A stretch of 64,000 nt of DNA. It comes from AC-32 sp963788215 (GTDB lineage: Bacteria > Actinomycetota > Thermoleophilia > Gaiellales > Gaiellaceae). The notes under the pieces were generated by a model. The model worked only from the letters and a program-made list of their open reading frames with translations. It ran no database searches and was not told the origin of the DNA. Every line of letters begins with the position of its first letter. The first letter of the stretch is position 1. The translations under genes and the position numbers were made by a program. Positions 43,409 to 52,588 of this stretch are shown here, one piece after another. The DNA lies in NCBI GenBank assembly GCA_963788215.1, contig CAWBFX010000008.1:1-64000 (forward strand), in the 5' to 3' direction.

Positions 43409-45470
43409 CGCGGCTCCGGTTGCCGGCCGCGTCGACGGCCCAGGCGCGCAGCGTGCGCACGGTTCCGCGGTGACCGACCCGGAAGACCCCGGGTCGCTTG
43501 ACGTTCAGCCGCCGAGCGCGGCCATTCAGCACGAGCGTGAGCCGCGCCGGCTCGTTGAGCCGGAACCGGAGGTAGCGCAGCGAGAGCAGTCTCAGGGCGG
43601 GCGGGACGCGGTCGAGCCGGAGCGTGCGCGTACGGACGACCGTCGCGACCGAGTCGGTCACGGTCAGAACCGCCCGGTACCGGCCGTCGCGGACGCTCGC
43701 GCCGTCCCAGGTCGGTTCCTGCAGGCCTGCGCCGAAGTCGCCGTCGAGCAAGGTCGCAACCGTGGCTCGGCCCGAGACGATGCGCAGCGAGACCGTGGCA
43801 GGCGCATTGAGCTCGACCCGCAACGCGACCGGCCGGGAGAACACCGCGGCGCTCGGGTCGAAGCCGGCCAGCGTCGCGTCGGCGATCACGTCGCTCGACG
43901 CCTGCGCCTGGCGGCCTCGTGCGTCCTGGGCAACGACCTGGATGCGGTACTGGCCGTCGGGCACGCCGGAGATGCCGTTCCAGGAGAACTTCTGCGGCCC
44001 GGCGTGCTGCAGCTTCCTGAAGAAGAGCGTCTGGATGATCAGCCCGTTCGGGTCGAGGACGGTCGCGGTCACGAGCGACTGGCTCGCCAGGCGATACCTG
44101 AGCGTCGGCCGATCCGACGGCGTGAGGACGGCCGGCGCGACCTTCAGGCCACCCACCGCGGGCGGCGGCAGCGCAGTTCCGATCGCCCCGGTGGCGCTCC
44201 TCGCGTCGGGCGCGGCGATTGCCCACGTGTAGCGCTGGTCAGCCGAAACGCCCGTCGCGTCCCAGGTCCAGTCGACCTGCGTTCCGGTGCCCGAGCCGCT
44301 GCCGACGACCGTGCCCGACTCGTCACGGACGGTGACGGTCCAGTCAGACGAGCTCGAAAGGCGTGCCGTGAACTGGACGGGCCCACCGAGCGCCCCCGCC
44401 ACCGCAGGCCCGTAGATCTTCGGTAGGCCTGTCTGCGCCACGGCCGTGCGAATCGAGGGAAGCTGGCGGTAGAGGCTGGTGCCGGGACAGCTCGTCGGGT
44501 ACGTGTCTCGGTGCCCGGAGATCGCGTTCAGCGTCACGGCGCGGCCCGGCGGGTAGCGGGGGTTGCCGGCCGAGATGCGCACGACCCGGGAGAGCGGGTC
44601 GACGTGAGCGAGATCCAGCCGCCAGGCGAGCAGCGAGACGAGGGCGGCCTTCGCCGCAGACGAAATGGGCGTCGAGCCGTAGTTGCCGAGCACCGCAACC
44701 CCCGCGCTGCCGGCGTTGAACCCCATCGCGTGCGCGCCGATCACCGGGCGCGTAATGCCGCCGTACCGGCCTTCGAAGACCTGGCCGTACTTGTCGACGA
44801 GAAAGTTGTAGCCGATGTCGTTCCAGCCGTTTCCCTGAACGTGGTAGAGCATGATCGCGCGCACGATCGAGCCCGACTGGCTCGCGCTGTAGTTGTTCGA
44901 GCCGGCCGTGTGGTGGACGATCGCGAGGTGGACGCCGTCCGCGTAGCTCGGCGGCGCCCGCCGGATCGACTCGGGCGCGTGCCACTGGGCGCGGGTGATG
45001 ATCGTCGGTTGCTCGCTGAAATCGGGCCGCTTGAAGTCTGGCCGGCGGAAGACCCGACCCTGCGCTCGGCCGCGGACGAAGAAGGCGCGGACCGCACGCA
45101 CGCGGCCCACCGTTCGGTACTGGAGAGCGTCAGCGTTACCCGTCCAGTACGGCGAACCGAGGTGCCAGCCACGACGGCGGTTCTCTACGCCGCGGTTCGG
45201 AAGGTCGTCCGCCTCCGGGGCCGCGGGTTGCCAGCGGCCCCAGCGCCCATCCGCCGAGCGTGTCCGGAAGAGCACCCTGCCGGTTCCGCGCCAGTGGAGG
45301 CCCACGAGATCGAAGCGCTTGACCGCGATCGGCCGGCCGCCGCGCAGGTCCTGCGAAGCGAGAGAAAGGCCCGCTGCGGAAGCGACTCCGGGCGCTGCGA
45401 GAGCGAGCACGGCTGCGGCGAGGACGACCCGCACCCGGCCGAGAGTCGCAGAAGAATGCTGCGGCCGCAA
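43389..45470 (-). CDS. Secreted N-acetylmuramoyl-L-alanine amidase (PGRP type) with FlgD-like repeats
   Basis: Cell-wall hydrolase of 693 residues. Signal peptide VVLAAAVLALAAPGVASAAG (about 15-34). Amidase_2/PGRP domain about 155-345: ITRAQWHAPESIRRAPP, zinc His in LAIVHHTAGSNNYS, GWNDIGYNFLVDKYGQVFEGRYGG, GAHAMGFNAGSAGVAVLGNYG, and ISGHRDTYPTSCPGTSLY. The rest holds three beta-sandwich repeats resembling FlgD Ig-like units (FSWNGISGVPDGQYRIQVVAQDARGR, PTWDGASVRDGRYRAVLTVTD). Probably a growth or division-related muralytic enzyme. It overlaps birA by 20 bases. Confidence 0.9.
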   Translation of the reverse strand: MRPQHSSATLGRVRVVLAAAVLALAAPGVASAAGLSLASQDLRGGRPIAVKRFDLVGLHWRGTGRVLFRTRSADGRWGRWQPAAPEADDLPNRGVENRRRGWHLGSPYWTGNADALQYRTVGRVRAVRAFFVRGRAQGRVFRRPDFKRPDFSEQPTIITRAQWHAPESIRRAPPSYADGVHLAIVHHTAGSNNYSASQSGSIVRAIMLYHVQGNGWNDIGYNFLVDKYGQVFEGRYGGITRPVIGAHAMGFNAGSAGVAVLGNYGSTPISSAAKAALVSLLAWRLDLAHVDPLSRVVRISAGNPRYPPGRAVTLNAISGHRDTYPTSCPGTSLYRQLPSIRTAVAQTGLPKIYGPAVAGALGGPVQFTARLSSSSDWTVTVRDESGTVVGSGSGTGTQVDWTWDATGVSADQRYTWAIAAPDARSATGAIGTALPPPAVGGLKVAPAVLTPSDRPTLRYRLASQSLVTATVLDPNGLIIQTLFFRKLQHAGPQKFSWNGISGVPDGQYRIQVVAQDARGRQAQASSDVIADATLAGFDPSAAVFSRPVALRVELNAPATVSLRIVSGRATVATLLDGDFGAGLQEPTWDGASVRDGRYRAVLTVTDSVATVVRTRTLRLDRVPPALRLLSLRYLRFRLNEPARLTLVLNGRARRLNVKRPGVFRVGHRGTVRTLRAWAVDAAGNRSRVIRAHR

Positions 45471-45496
45471 GGCTCGCTGATAGCATCCTTACAACT

Positions 45497-46795
45497 GTGA
45501 AAGGGCCGTTTCTGCGGGCATTTTTGGGGTCGCTCGCCCTGGCGCTCGTCATCCCGGCAGTGGCCCTCGCGAGCTCCTCGAAGCCGAAGGTGCTGGTGAT
45601 CCACTTCGGGCTCGAAGTGAACCCGGTCACGTCGAGCTACCTCGATCACCAGCTCCACCGCGCCGAGAACGGCCACTACTCAGCGGCCGTGATCGCGCTC
45701 GACACTCCCGGCGGGCTCTCGGAGTCGATGCGCACGATCGTCAAGAACGAAGTCGCCCTGAAGATTCCGGTGATCGTCTACGTCTCCCCCCAGGGCTCCC
45801 GCGCCGCGTCGGCCGGCGTCTGGATCACGGAGGCCGGGGACATCGCCGCCATGGCGCCGCAGACGAACATCGGCTCCTCCACGCCGATCGACTCGAGCGG
45901 CCAGAACATCTCCTCCGACCTCCGGCGCAAGGTGATCAACGACGCCGTCGCCTCGCTCGAGAGCCTGATGCGCTACCACGGCCGCAACGCGGCCTGGGCC
46001 GAAGAAGCGGTCAAGCACGCCGCGAACGTGGACGAGACCACTGCGCTCAAGATCAACGTCGTCGACGTTCTCGCCCCGACGTTGCCGGACCTCCTGAACA
46101 AGATCGACGGCCGGACCACCGTGGGCAAGAAGCTTGTCCTCCACACGGCCGGCGCCGAGCTCGTCGACGTCCATCCCGGCTTCTTCACGCGCCTGCTGAA
46201 CGCTTTGATCGATCCGAACCTGATCCCGCTCCTCTTCCTCGCAGGGCTCGCTGGGATCGGCTTCGAGATCTTCCATCCCGGAGTCGTGCTGCCGGGCGCA
46301 CTGGGCGCTGTATCGCTGCTGCTCGCGCTGTTCGGCTTCGCCGTGCTCCCGATCAGCTGGGCAGGGCTGGCGCTGTTGATCCTCGGCGCAGCCTTACTCG
46401 TGATCGACGTCCACGTCGTCACCCACGGCGCCCTGACCGTCGCGGGGCTGATCAGCATGGTCGTCGGCTCGCTGCTGCTCTTCCACAACGCGCCGGCCCC
46501 CTACGGCAACGTCAACATGCCGCTCCTGATCGCCTTCGCCCTTGCGATCGGCGGCTTCTGGGCGTTTGCCCTCTCGAAGGCGATGGCGGTGCGGCGGCGA
46601 CCGGTATCGGTCGGGCCGCAGACGATAGTGGGCGAGGTCGGGGAGGCACGGCGCGACGACCTTGTCTTCGTGCACGGAGAGCTCTGGCGCGCTCGCCCGA
46701 CCGACGGCGAGCCTCTCCGGCCGGGCCAGCAGGTTCAAGTGGCCGGCATCGGGCCCGACCTGTCCCTCGACGTTATCCACCTCGAATCGGATTAG
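45497..46795 (+). CDS. NfeD-family membrane-bound serine protease (ClpP-class)
   Basis: 432 residues: signal or anchor LGSLALALVIPAVALASS, then a ClpP-like serine protease domain (VIALDTPGGLSESMRTIV, VYVSPQGSRAASAGVWITEAGDIAAMAPQTNIGSSTPI; nucleophile Ser in SAGVW, Lys in the KVINDAV region), four to five membrane segments (about 230-350), and a C-terminal OB-fold NfeD domain (GEVGEARRDDLVFVHGELWRARPTDGEPLRPGQQVQVAGIGPDLSLDVI in part). Partner of the stomatin gene nine bases downstream. Such pairs act in membrane protein quality control. Confidence 0.9.
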   Translation: MKGPFLRAFLGSLALALVIPAVALASSSKPKVLVIHFGLEVNPVTSSYLDHQLHRAENGHYSAAVIALDTPGGLSESMRTIVKNEVALKIPVIVYVSPQGSRAASAGVWITEAGDIAAMAPQTNIGSSTPIDSSGQNISSDLRRKVINDAVASLESLMRYHGRNAAWAEEAVKHAANVDETTALKINVVDVLAPTLPDLLNKIDGRTTVGKKLVLHTAGAELVDVHPGFFTRLLNALIDPNLIPLLFLAGLAGIGFEIFHPGVVLPGALGAVSLLLALFGFAVLPISWAGLALLILGAALLVIDVHVVTHGALTVAGLISMVVGSLLLFHNAPAPYGNVNMPLLIAFALAIGGFWAFALSKAMAVRRRPVSVGPQTIVGEVGEARRDDLVFVHGELWRARPTDGEPLRPGQQVQVAGIGPDLSLDVIHLESD

Positions 46796-46804
46796 GATCG
46801 CGCC

Positions 46805-47572
46805 ATGACCGCCGCAATCGTCGTCGTCCTCGTCCTCCTCTTCCTGCTCGTCCTCTTCCTGATCTCCGCGATCAAGGTCGCGCGGGAGTACGAGCGGGGG
46901 ATCATCTTCCGCCTCGGGCGCCTGCTGCCGGAGCCGAAGGGGCCGGGCCTGTTCCTGCTGATCCCGGTCGTCGACCGGATGGTCAAAGTCGACCTCCGGA
47001 CGATCACGCTGAACATCCCGCCGCAGGAGGTCATCACCAAGGACAACGTCCCGGTGCGGGTGAACGCCGTCGCCTACTTCCGGATCGTCGAGCCGAAGAA
47101 CGCGATCGTCCAGGTCGAGAACTTCATGGTCGCGACCTCCCAGATCGCCCAGACGACGCTCCGGTCGGTCCTCGGCCAGCACCTCCTCGACGAGCTCCTC
47201 TCGGAGCGCGACAAGATCAACGCGATCCTGCAGGAGATCATCGACGAGGCCACCTCGCCCTGGGGAATCAAGGTCGCGATCGTCGAGGTCAAGGACGTCG
47301 AGATCCCGTCGAGCATGCAGCGCGCGATGGCTCGCCAGGCCGAGGCCGAGCGCGAGCGGCGCGCGAAGGTGATCGCCGCCGAGGGCGAGTTCCAGGCCTC
47401 CGAGCGGCTGAAGGACGCGGCCGTCGTCATCGAGAAGCACCCGATCGCGCTCCAGCTCCGCTACCTGCAGACGCTTCTCGAGCTCGGCTCCTCGCAGTCG
47501 ACCACCATCGTCTTCCCGGCGCCGATCGAGCTGCTCAAGCCGTTCATCGAGCGGACGAGCTCCAGCTCCTGA
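46805..47572 (+). CDS. Stomatin/slipin (SPFH/band 7) protein
   Basis: 255 residues, one N-terminal membrane anchor (AAIVVVLVLLFLLVLFLISAI), then band-7 domain: REYERGIIFRLGRLLPEPKGPGLFLLIPVVDRMVKVDLRTITLNIPPQEVITKDNVPVRVNAVAYFRI (ordered pieces), QTTLRSVLGQHLLDELLSERDKIN and a coiled coil AMARQAEAERERRAKVIAAEGEFQASERLKDAA. Assembles in membranes and is the usual substrate or partner of NfeD-type proteases. Its TGA forms a CTGA with the next gene. Confidence 0.92.
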   Translation: MTAAIVVVLVLLFLLVLFLISAIKVAREYERGIIFRLGRLLPEPKGPGLFLLIPVVDRMVKVDLRTITLNIPPQEVITKDNVPVRVNAVAYFRIVEPKNAIVQVENFMVATSQIAQTTLRSVLGQHLLDELLSERDKINAILQEIIDEATSPWGIKVAIVEVKDVEIPSSMQRAMARQAEAERERRAKVIAAEGEFQASERLKDAAVVIEKHPIALQLRYLQTLLELGSSQSTTIVFPAPIELLKPFIERTSSSS

Positions 47573-48402
47573 GACGCGATCCCCTGTCAGGGCGCCTCGT
47601 CGCCTTCGCTCCTGCACGCGCCCGTCGCCCGGGCGCAGGCGTGGACGAGGTCGAGCCGGAGAGTCCCGAGGAGCTCGAGAGCTGCCCCTTCTGCGAGGGA
47701 CGCGAGGACCGGACGCCTCCCGAGGTCCTCGCGCTGCCGGCGGGCGATCGCGCGCCCGACACGCCGGGTTGGCGGGTTCGCGTAGTGCCCAACCTCTACC
47801 CGGCCTTCGAGCGCCAGGAGGTCGTGATCCACTCGCCCCGGCACGTGCGGACCTTCGCCGAACTCACCGACGACGAGATCGAGCTCGTCGCCGAGGTCTG
47901 GCGCACGCGCACGACCGGCGAGGGGCCGGGCTACGTCCACGCGCTGATCAACGAGGGCCGCGCCGCGGGAGCAAGCCTGCCGCACTCGCACTCGCAGCTC
48001 GTCTGGCTCCCGGAGCCGCCTCCGGCAGTCGCCGCCGAGCGGCCTGAGGCACTGGCCGAGCTGCTCTCAGCGGCGAGGGAGCAGCGACTCGTCGTTGCAG
48101 AGGGAGACGGCGTGGTCGCGTTCTGCCATCCGGTCGGCCGGCTGCCCTACGAGACGCTCATCGTCCCGGAAGCAGACGCAACGCTTGCGGCCGCACTACG
48201 CCTCCTGCGCGAGCTGGTGGCCCGCCTTCGGCAGGCCGAGGGCGCCGTTCCGTGGAACGCCTGGCTGCACCACGATGGCAGCGCCTGGCACATCGAGCTC
48301 CTGCCGCGGCTGTCCGTCCTGGCCGGCCTCGAGCTCGGCGCCGGGATCTACGTCAACTCCGTCCCGCCCGAGCAGGCGGCCGAGAGCCTGCGCGGCGGCT
48401 AA
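47569..48402 (+). CDS. Short GalT-like (HIT-superfamily) nucleotidyltransferase, apparent CTG start
   Basis: 277 residues if started at CTG 47569, in a CTGA overlap with the stomatin stop. That start gives LRRDPLSGRLVAFAPARARRP, the canonical first strand of galactose-1-phosphate uridylyltransferases; the first ordinary start (GTG 47641) would cut it off. The zinc knuckle CPFCEGRE, PNLYPAFERQEVVIHSPRH, ALINEGRAAGASLPHSHSQLVW (active-site HSHSQ) and a HIT-like second half follow. It is much shorter than GalT of E. coli (348). The sugar nucleotide substrate is unknown. Confidence 0.82.
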   Translation: MRRDPLSGRLVAFAPARARRPGAGVDEVEPESPEELESCPFCEGREDRTPPEVLALPAGDRAPDTPGWRVRVVPNLYPAFERQEVVIHSPRHVRTFAELTDDEIELVAEVWRTRTTGEGPGYVHALINEGRAAGASLPHSHSQLVWLPEPPPAVAAERPEALAELLSAAREQRLVVAEGDGVVAFCHPVGRLPYETLIVPEADATLAAALRLLRELVARLRQAEGAVPWNAWLHHDGSAWHIELLPRLSVLAGLELGAGIYVNSVPPEQAAESLRGG

Positions 48403-48701
48403 GCGCCGTTACGCGCGGCGGACTTCGTCGCGCGGAAGGTGCGGGCGGCCTCGATCGCGGCGCCGAGGTTCAGGCCCTTGTCCTTCGCCTGCTTGATCAG
48501 CATCACGGTCTCGAGCGCTTCCATGTCGTAGATGCGCTGCTTCTTGCCCTTGGTCGGGATCTGGGCCTTGTTCGTCCAGTAATCCAGCTGCATCTTCGAG
48601 ATCCCCGCGATCTGGCAGACCTGGCCCAGGTAGAGCTCGATCTTGTCGAGATGCTCGGAAATGTCGATGGGCTCCAGAAAATCCACTGCCTTGTCGTACA
48701 T
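48399..48701 (-). CDS. MerR-like helix-turn-helix regulator
   Basis: 100 residues from ATG 48701 (AAGG eight bases upstream). YLGQVCQIAGISKMQLDYWTNKAQIPTKGKKQRIYDMEALETVMLIKQAKDKGLNLGAAIEAAR shows the winged-helix MerR pattern (IAGISKMQLDYWTN then RIYDMEALETVMLIK and a GLNLGAA second turn). No effector-binding domain and no Cys cluster, so it resembles the stand-alone MerR proteins of actinobacteria. Sits beside gyrA on the same strand. Target genes unknown. Confidence 0.82.
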   Translation of the reverse strand: MYDKAVDFLEPIDISEHLDKIELYLGQVCQIAGISKMQLDYWTNKAQIPTKGKKQRIYDMEALETVMLIKQAKDKGLNLGAAIEAARTFRATKSAARNGA

Positions 48702-48796
48702 AGGATCCACCTTCCGCCGGGGTCGTCTAACTTCAAAGGTATACAGGCCCGACGCGAGTTTTGGAAGAGGACCCCGCGTGTTTCGGCTAAAAGTTG

Positions 48797-51700
48797 CTAT
48801 TTCTTAGTGTTTTCTACATCAGACGCCAACGCGGGCGCCGGGCCGGCGCCGTCCTCATCGCCGCCGCTCTCAGCCTCACCCTCGGCGACGCGGGCGATGC
48901 TGGAGACCACTTCGTCCTTGCGCAGGCGCACCACGATCACGCCCTGAGTCGAGCGGCCAAGCCGCTTGATGTCGTTGACGGGCATCTTGATGACGGTGCC
49001 GCCGGTTGAGATCAGGATCAGCTGTTCGCCGTCGCGCACCGCGGCCGCGCCGGCGAGCTGTCCGCGCGCTGCAGTGAGCTGCACCGTCTTGACCCCGAGC
49101 CCGCCGCGCCCCTTGACCGGGTAGTCGGCCACGCGGGTGCGCTTGCCGTAGCCCTGGTCGGTGACGACCAGGATGTCGAGGTCCTCGCGCGCGATCGAGG
49201 CTGAGATCACCTCGTCGCCCTTGCGGAGGCCCATGCCCTTGACGCCCGAGGTTGCGCGTCCCATCGGCCGGGCCTGCTGCTCGTGGAAGCGAATCGCCTG
49301 GCCCTTGCGCGAGATCAGCATGATGTCGTCGGTTCCCGACGAGTGCAGGACGTCGACGAGCGCGTCGTCCGGCCGCAGCTTGATCGCGATGATCCCGTCG
49401 GCCTTGAGCGGCGTGTTGTACTCCTCGAACTTCGTCTTCTTGACCATCCCCTTCTTGGTCGCGAGCACGAGGTACTCGGCTTCCTTGAAGTCGCGCGTCG
49501 CGATCACCGCCTTCACCTGCTCGTCCTGGCCGAAGGGAAGCAGGTTGACGATCGCGCGGCCCTTCGACTGGCGCGTTCCGAGCGGCAGCTCGTGCACCTT
49601 GAGCCGGTAGACCTTGCCGACGGAGGTGAAGAAGAGCAGGTAGTCGTGCGTGGAGGCGACGAACAGGTGCTCGATGTAGTCGTCCTCCTTCATGTCCATG
49701 CCCATCACCCCGATGCCGCCACGGCGCTGCTCGCGGTAGGTCGTGACAGGTAGCCGCTTCACGTAGCCCGAGCGCGTGATCGCGATGACCATGTCCTCTT
49801 CCGCGATCAGGTCCTCGAGCTCGAGGTCGTCCTCGCCCACCACGATCTCGGTGCGGCGTTCGTCGACGCGGGCGTAGGCGTTCACCAGCTCGTCGAGCTC
49901 CTCCTTGATCACGCCGTCGACCTTCGCCGGGTCGCCGAGGATCGCGCGCAGCTCGGCGATTCGCTCCTGGAGGTCCTTGAACTCGTCCTCGATCTCTTTG
50001 CGCGCGAGCCCGGTGAGGCGCGCGAGGCGCAGGTCGAGGATCGCCTGAGCCTGGATCTCGGAGAGCTCGAACTGCTCCATCAGGCCCGTGCGCGCGTCTT
50101 CGGTGTCCGCCGCGTTGCGGATCAGCGTGATCACCGCGTCGAGATTGTCGAGCGCCTTGAGATAGCCCTCGAGGACGTGCGCGCGGCGCTCGGCCTGGCG
50201 CAGCTCGTACTTCGAGCGGCGGGTGACGACCTCGCGCTGGTAGTCGAGGTAGTGCCGGACGAGCTCGAGCAGCGAGAGCGTCTTCGGGACGCCGTCGACC
50301 AGCGCGACCGCGTTGTAGCCGAAGGTCGTCTGGAGCGGGGTCAGTTTGAAGAGCTTGTTCAGCGCCACCTGCGGCACCGCGTCGCGCTTGAGCTCGACGT
50401 AGATGCGCATGCCCTCCTTGTCGGAGTGGTCCTGCAGCGCCTCGTCGGACATCGGTACCTCGGTGAGCGTCTGCGCCTTGACGAGGTCGGCGATCTTCTC
50501 GATCACGCCGCCCTCGCCAGCCTTGCGGACGCCGTAGGGGAGCTCCGTGATGATGATCGCGCTCTTGCCGCCGCGCAGCTGCTCGATGTGCGCGCGGCCA
50601 CGCACGGTGATGCGCCCGCGCCCGGTCCGGTACGCGTCGCGGATCCCGGAGAAGCCGACGATGGTGCCTCCCGTCGGGAAGTCCGGTCCCTTGACGTGCT
50701 TCATCAGCTTCTCGACGTTGATCGACGGGTCCTCGATCATCGCCACGATGCCCTTCACGACCTCGCCGAGGTTGTGCGGCGGCATGTTCGTCGCCATCCC
50801 GACCGCAATCCCCGCAGAGCCGTTTACGAGCAGATTCGGGAAGCGAGCCGGCAGCACGGTCGGCTGGCGCCGCGACTCGTCGTAGTTGGGCTCGAAGTCG
50901 ACCGTGTCCGCGTCGATGTCGCGCAAGAGCTCGGTCGCGATCCGCGAGAGGCGGCACTCGGTGTTGTGGCTGACGAATCCGTTGGTGAGGAACGAGTGGT
51001 CGTCGGTCTCGACCCGCAGCGAGTAGACGGGCTGGACGCCGGCGTCCGCTACAGATTCGACCTCTGCGTAGTAGTAGTCGCCCGTGACGAGCGGCTCCAC
51101 CACGCGGCGGACCTCTTCCGGCTCGATGCGTTCGAGCATCGCCGTTGCAGAGCGCTCCCAACGCTCGGATCGATCGAGGTTCGTCCTCCGAGCCCAGCGC
51201 GTATCGACCTCGGAGCGGATGTAGTCGGAGACGAACGGGACGATGTCTCGGCTCAATGCGCGCGCGTCGGGCATGGCCTCGAGACCCGTTTCCAGCTTCG
51301 TCTGCTTCGCACCGAGGAAACCGACGCGGAAGGCGAAGCGCCGCGCATCGCGCCGGTTCGAGACGACGACCTTGATCTCGCCCTTTGCGTAGCGGCAGAG
51401 GCGGCTGACGATGCCGAAGTCGAGCAAAAGCAGCTGCACGTCCTTGGCGAGCTGCTCGCTATAGGTCGAGTACGAGATCTGGATCGAGTTGCGCGGGAGG
51501 ACTGACGACGAACCGTCGCCGGTGAAGAGCGCCTGGAGGAAAGTGCGCTTGAAAGCAAGCCCGGATCGCCAGACGCGCTCCGGGACGCGCTTGTCCGCGG
51601 TCGCAACGCCGATCAGCTCGGCGAGCGGACTTTGCCGGACGGTGTCGAGCTTCTGGACGTCAAGCTCACACAACAGGCTTCCCGAGCGAATCGTTCGCTC

Positions 51701-52588
51701 GTAGACGTAGCGCGAACCCCCGACGATGCCGTCATAAGCGGCGAGCACCTCGTCGAAGAACTCGCGGTCGACGTTGTTGAAGCCGCCGCGGGTCTCGCTG
51801 AACCAGCCCTCGGCGAGGAACGCGCCGAGGAGCAGCGCGGTTCGCCGCTCGCTCTCATCGAGCGTGTCCGTGTCAGGGCGAAGCGTCCGCGAGATCAGAA
51901 CCCGATCGCCGGGCCGGATCTCCTCGAGCAACTTCCAGAAGAGAAGCGGAACCCCGGCCATGTCGACCAGGCACAGGAGCGGATGATTGTGGGTCCCGGT
52001 GACCTCGAAGCCTTCGCGCGTCCGCAACCGAAGCGTCGGGTGCTCGCCTGAATGGAAGAGCTTCGACGCGTGCACGGGGCGACCGAGCCGGTCCAGGACT
52101 TCGAGCGCCACCTCACGCTCCGACTCGGGCTCCAGTCGCGGATGGATGTCCGCGATTCGCAACGTCCCGCCGGGAGTCGCCACCCTCGTGTCGCCCACCA
52201 CGCAGTAGCGCATCGCGCCGGCGGGATCGCCGTCGACCGAGCCGAAGTAGCCCTGCCCGTCGACGAGCGGGTAGCGCAGCGAGAACGGCTGCGCCAGGCG
52301 GACGAGCGCGTCGTAGATCGCCTGGTCGCCGTGCGGGTGGTAGTTGCCCATGACCTCGCCGACCACGCGCGCGCACTTCCGCGTCGGCCGGTTCGGCTGC
52401 AGACCGGACTCGTGCATGGCGTAGAGCACGCGGCGGTGCACCGGCTTGAGCCCGTCGCGCACGTCCGGCAGCGCGCGGCTCACGATCACGCTCATCGCGT
52501 AGTCGAGGAAGCTCGTGCGGACTTCCTGGTCGAGCTCGCGGCTCTCGATCCGGCCGGCGCCGAGCGGGCCGCTCTCGATCTCAGACAT
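48797..52588 (-). CDS. gyrA: DNA gyrase subunit A, interrupted by an in-frame intein
   Basis: Breaks and rejoins DNA in the gyrase tetramer. The 1263-codon frame contains a 414-residue intein; the mature GyrA is 849 residues. N-extein: FLDYAMSVIVSRALPDVRDGLKPVHRRVLYAM and DQAIYDALVRLAQPFSLRYPLVDGQGYFGSVDGDPAGAMRY, ending at catalytic Tyr128. C-extein restarts at TECRLSRIATELL. The C-terminal beta-pinwheel is seen in repeats such as RGGIGVMGMDMKE, QSKGRAIVNLLPF and GRGGLGVKTVQL, the GyrA-box region. Adjacent to gyrB, seven-base overlap. Confidence 0.96.
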   Translation of the reverse strand: MSEIESGPLGAGRIESRELDQEVRTSFLDYAMSVIVSRALPDVRDGLKPVHRRVLYAMHESGLQPNRPTRKCARVVGEVMGNYHPHGDQAIYDALVRLAQPFSLRYPLVDGQGYFGSVDGDPAGAMRYCVVGDTRVATPGGTLRIADIHPRLEPESEREVALEVLDRLGRPVHASKLFHSGEHPTLRLRTREGFEVTGTHNHPLLCLVDMAGVPLLFWKLLEEIRPGDRVLISRTLRPDTDTLDESERRTALLLGAFLAEGWFSETRGGFNNVDREFFDEVLAAYDGIVGGSRYVYERTIRSGSLLCELDVQKLDTVRQSPLAELIGVATADKRVPERVWRSGLAFKRTFLQALFTGDGSSSVLPRNSIQISYSTYSEQLAKDVQLLLLDFGIVSRLCRYAKGEIKVVVSNRRDARRFAFRVGFLGAKQTKLETGLEAMPDARALSRDIVPFVSDYIRSEVDTRWARRTNLDRSERWERSATAMLERIEPEEVRRVVEPLVTGDYYYAEVESVADAGVQPVYSLRVETDDHSFLTNGFVSHNTECRLSRIATELLRDIDADTVDFEPNYDESRRQPTVLPARFPNLLVNGSAGIAVGMATNMPPHNLGEVVKGIVAMIEDPSINVEKLMKHVKGPDFPTGGTIVGFSGIRDAYRTGRGRITVRGRAHIEQLRGGKSAIIITELPYGVRKAGEGGVIEKIADLVKAQTLTEVPMSDEALQDHSDKEGMRIYVELKRDAVPQVALNKLFKLTPLQTTFGYNAVALVDGVPKTLSLLELVRHYLDYQREVVTRRSKYELRQAERRAHVLEGYLKALDNLDAVITLIRNAADTEDARTGLMEQFELSEIQAQAILDLRLARLTGLARKEIEDEFKDLQERIAELRAILGDPAKVDGVIKEELDELVNAYARVDERRTEIVVGEDDLELEDLIAEEDMVIAITRSGYVKRLPVTTYREQRRGGIGVMGMDMKEDDYIEHLFVASTHDYLLFFTSVGKVYRLKVHELPLGTRQSKGRAIVNLLPFGQDEQVKAVIATRDFKEAEYLVLATKKGMVKKTKFEEYNTPLKADGIIAIKLRPDDALVDVLHSSGTDDIMLISRKGQAIRFHEQQARPMGRATSGVKGMGLRKGDEVISASIAREDLDILVVTDQGYGKRTRVADYPVKGRGGLGVKTVQLTAARGQLAGAAAVRDGEQLILISTGGTVIKMPVNDIKRLGRSTQGVIVVRLRKDEVVSSIARVAEGEAESGGDEDGAGPAPALASDVENTKK
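50963..52204 (-). other. GyrA intein with LAGLIDADG homing endonuclease domain
   Basis: 414 residues, from Cys129 to Asn542 of the gyrA product. Splice motifs: first residue Cys in CVVGDTRVATPGG (block A), block B GTHNHPL with the Thr-x-x-His pair, block F/G VYSLRVETDDHSFLTNGFVSHN ending in His-Asn, followed by extein Thr. Endonuclease motifs: LLLGAFLAEGWFS (about residues 124-136) and TFLQALFTGDGSS (about 221-233), the two LAGLIDADG helices. Insertion is right after the catalytic Tyr, the same site as the mycobacterial GyrA inteins. All splicing residues are present, so it should be active. Confidence 0.97.

Noticed and set aside
50963..52204. gyrA interruption as insertion sequence or assembly artefact
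   Set aside because: It is in frame, with complete splicing and endonuclease motifs and the known intein site.
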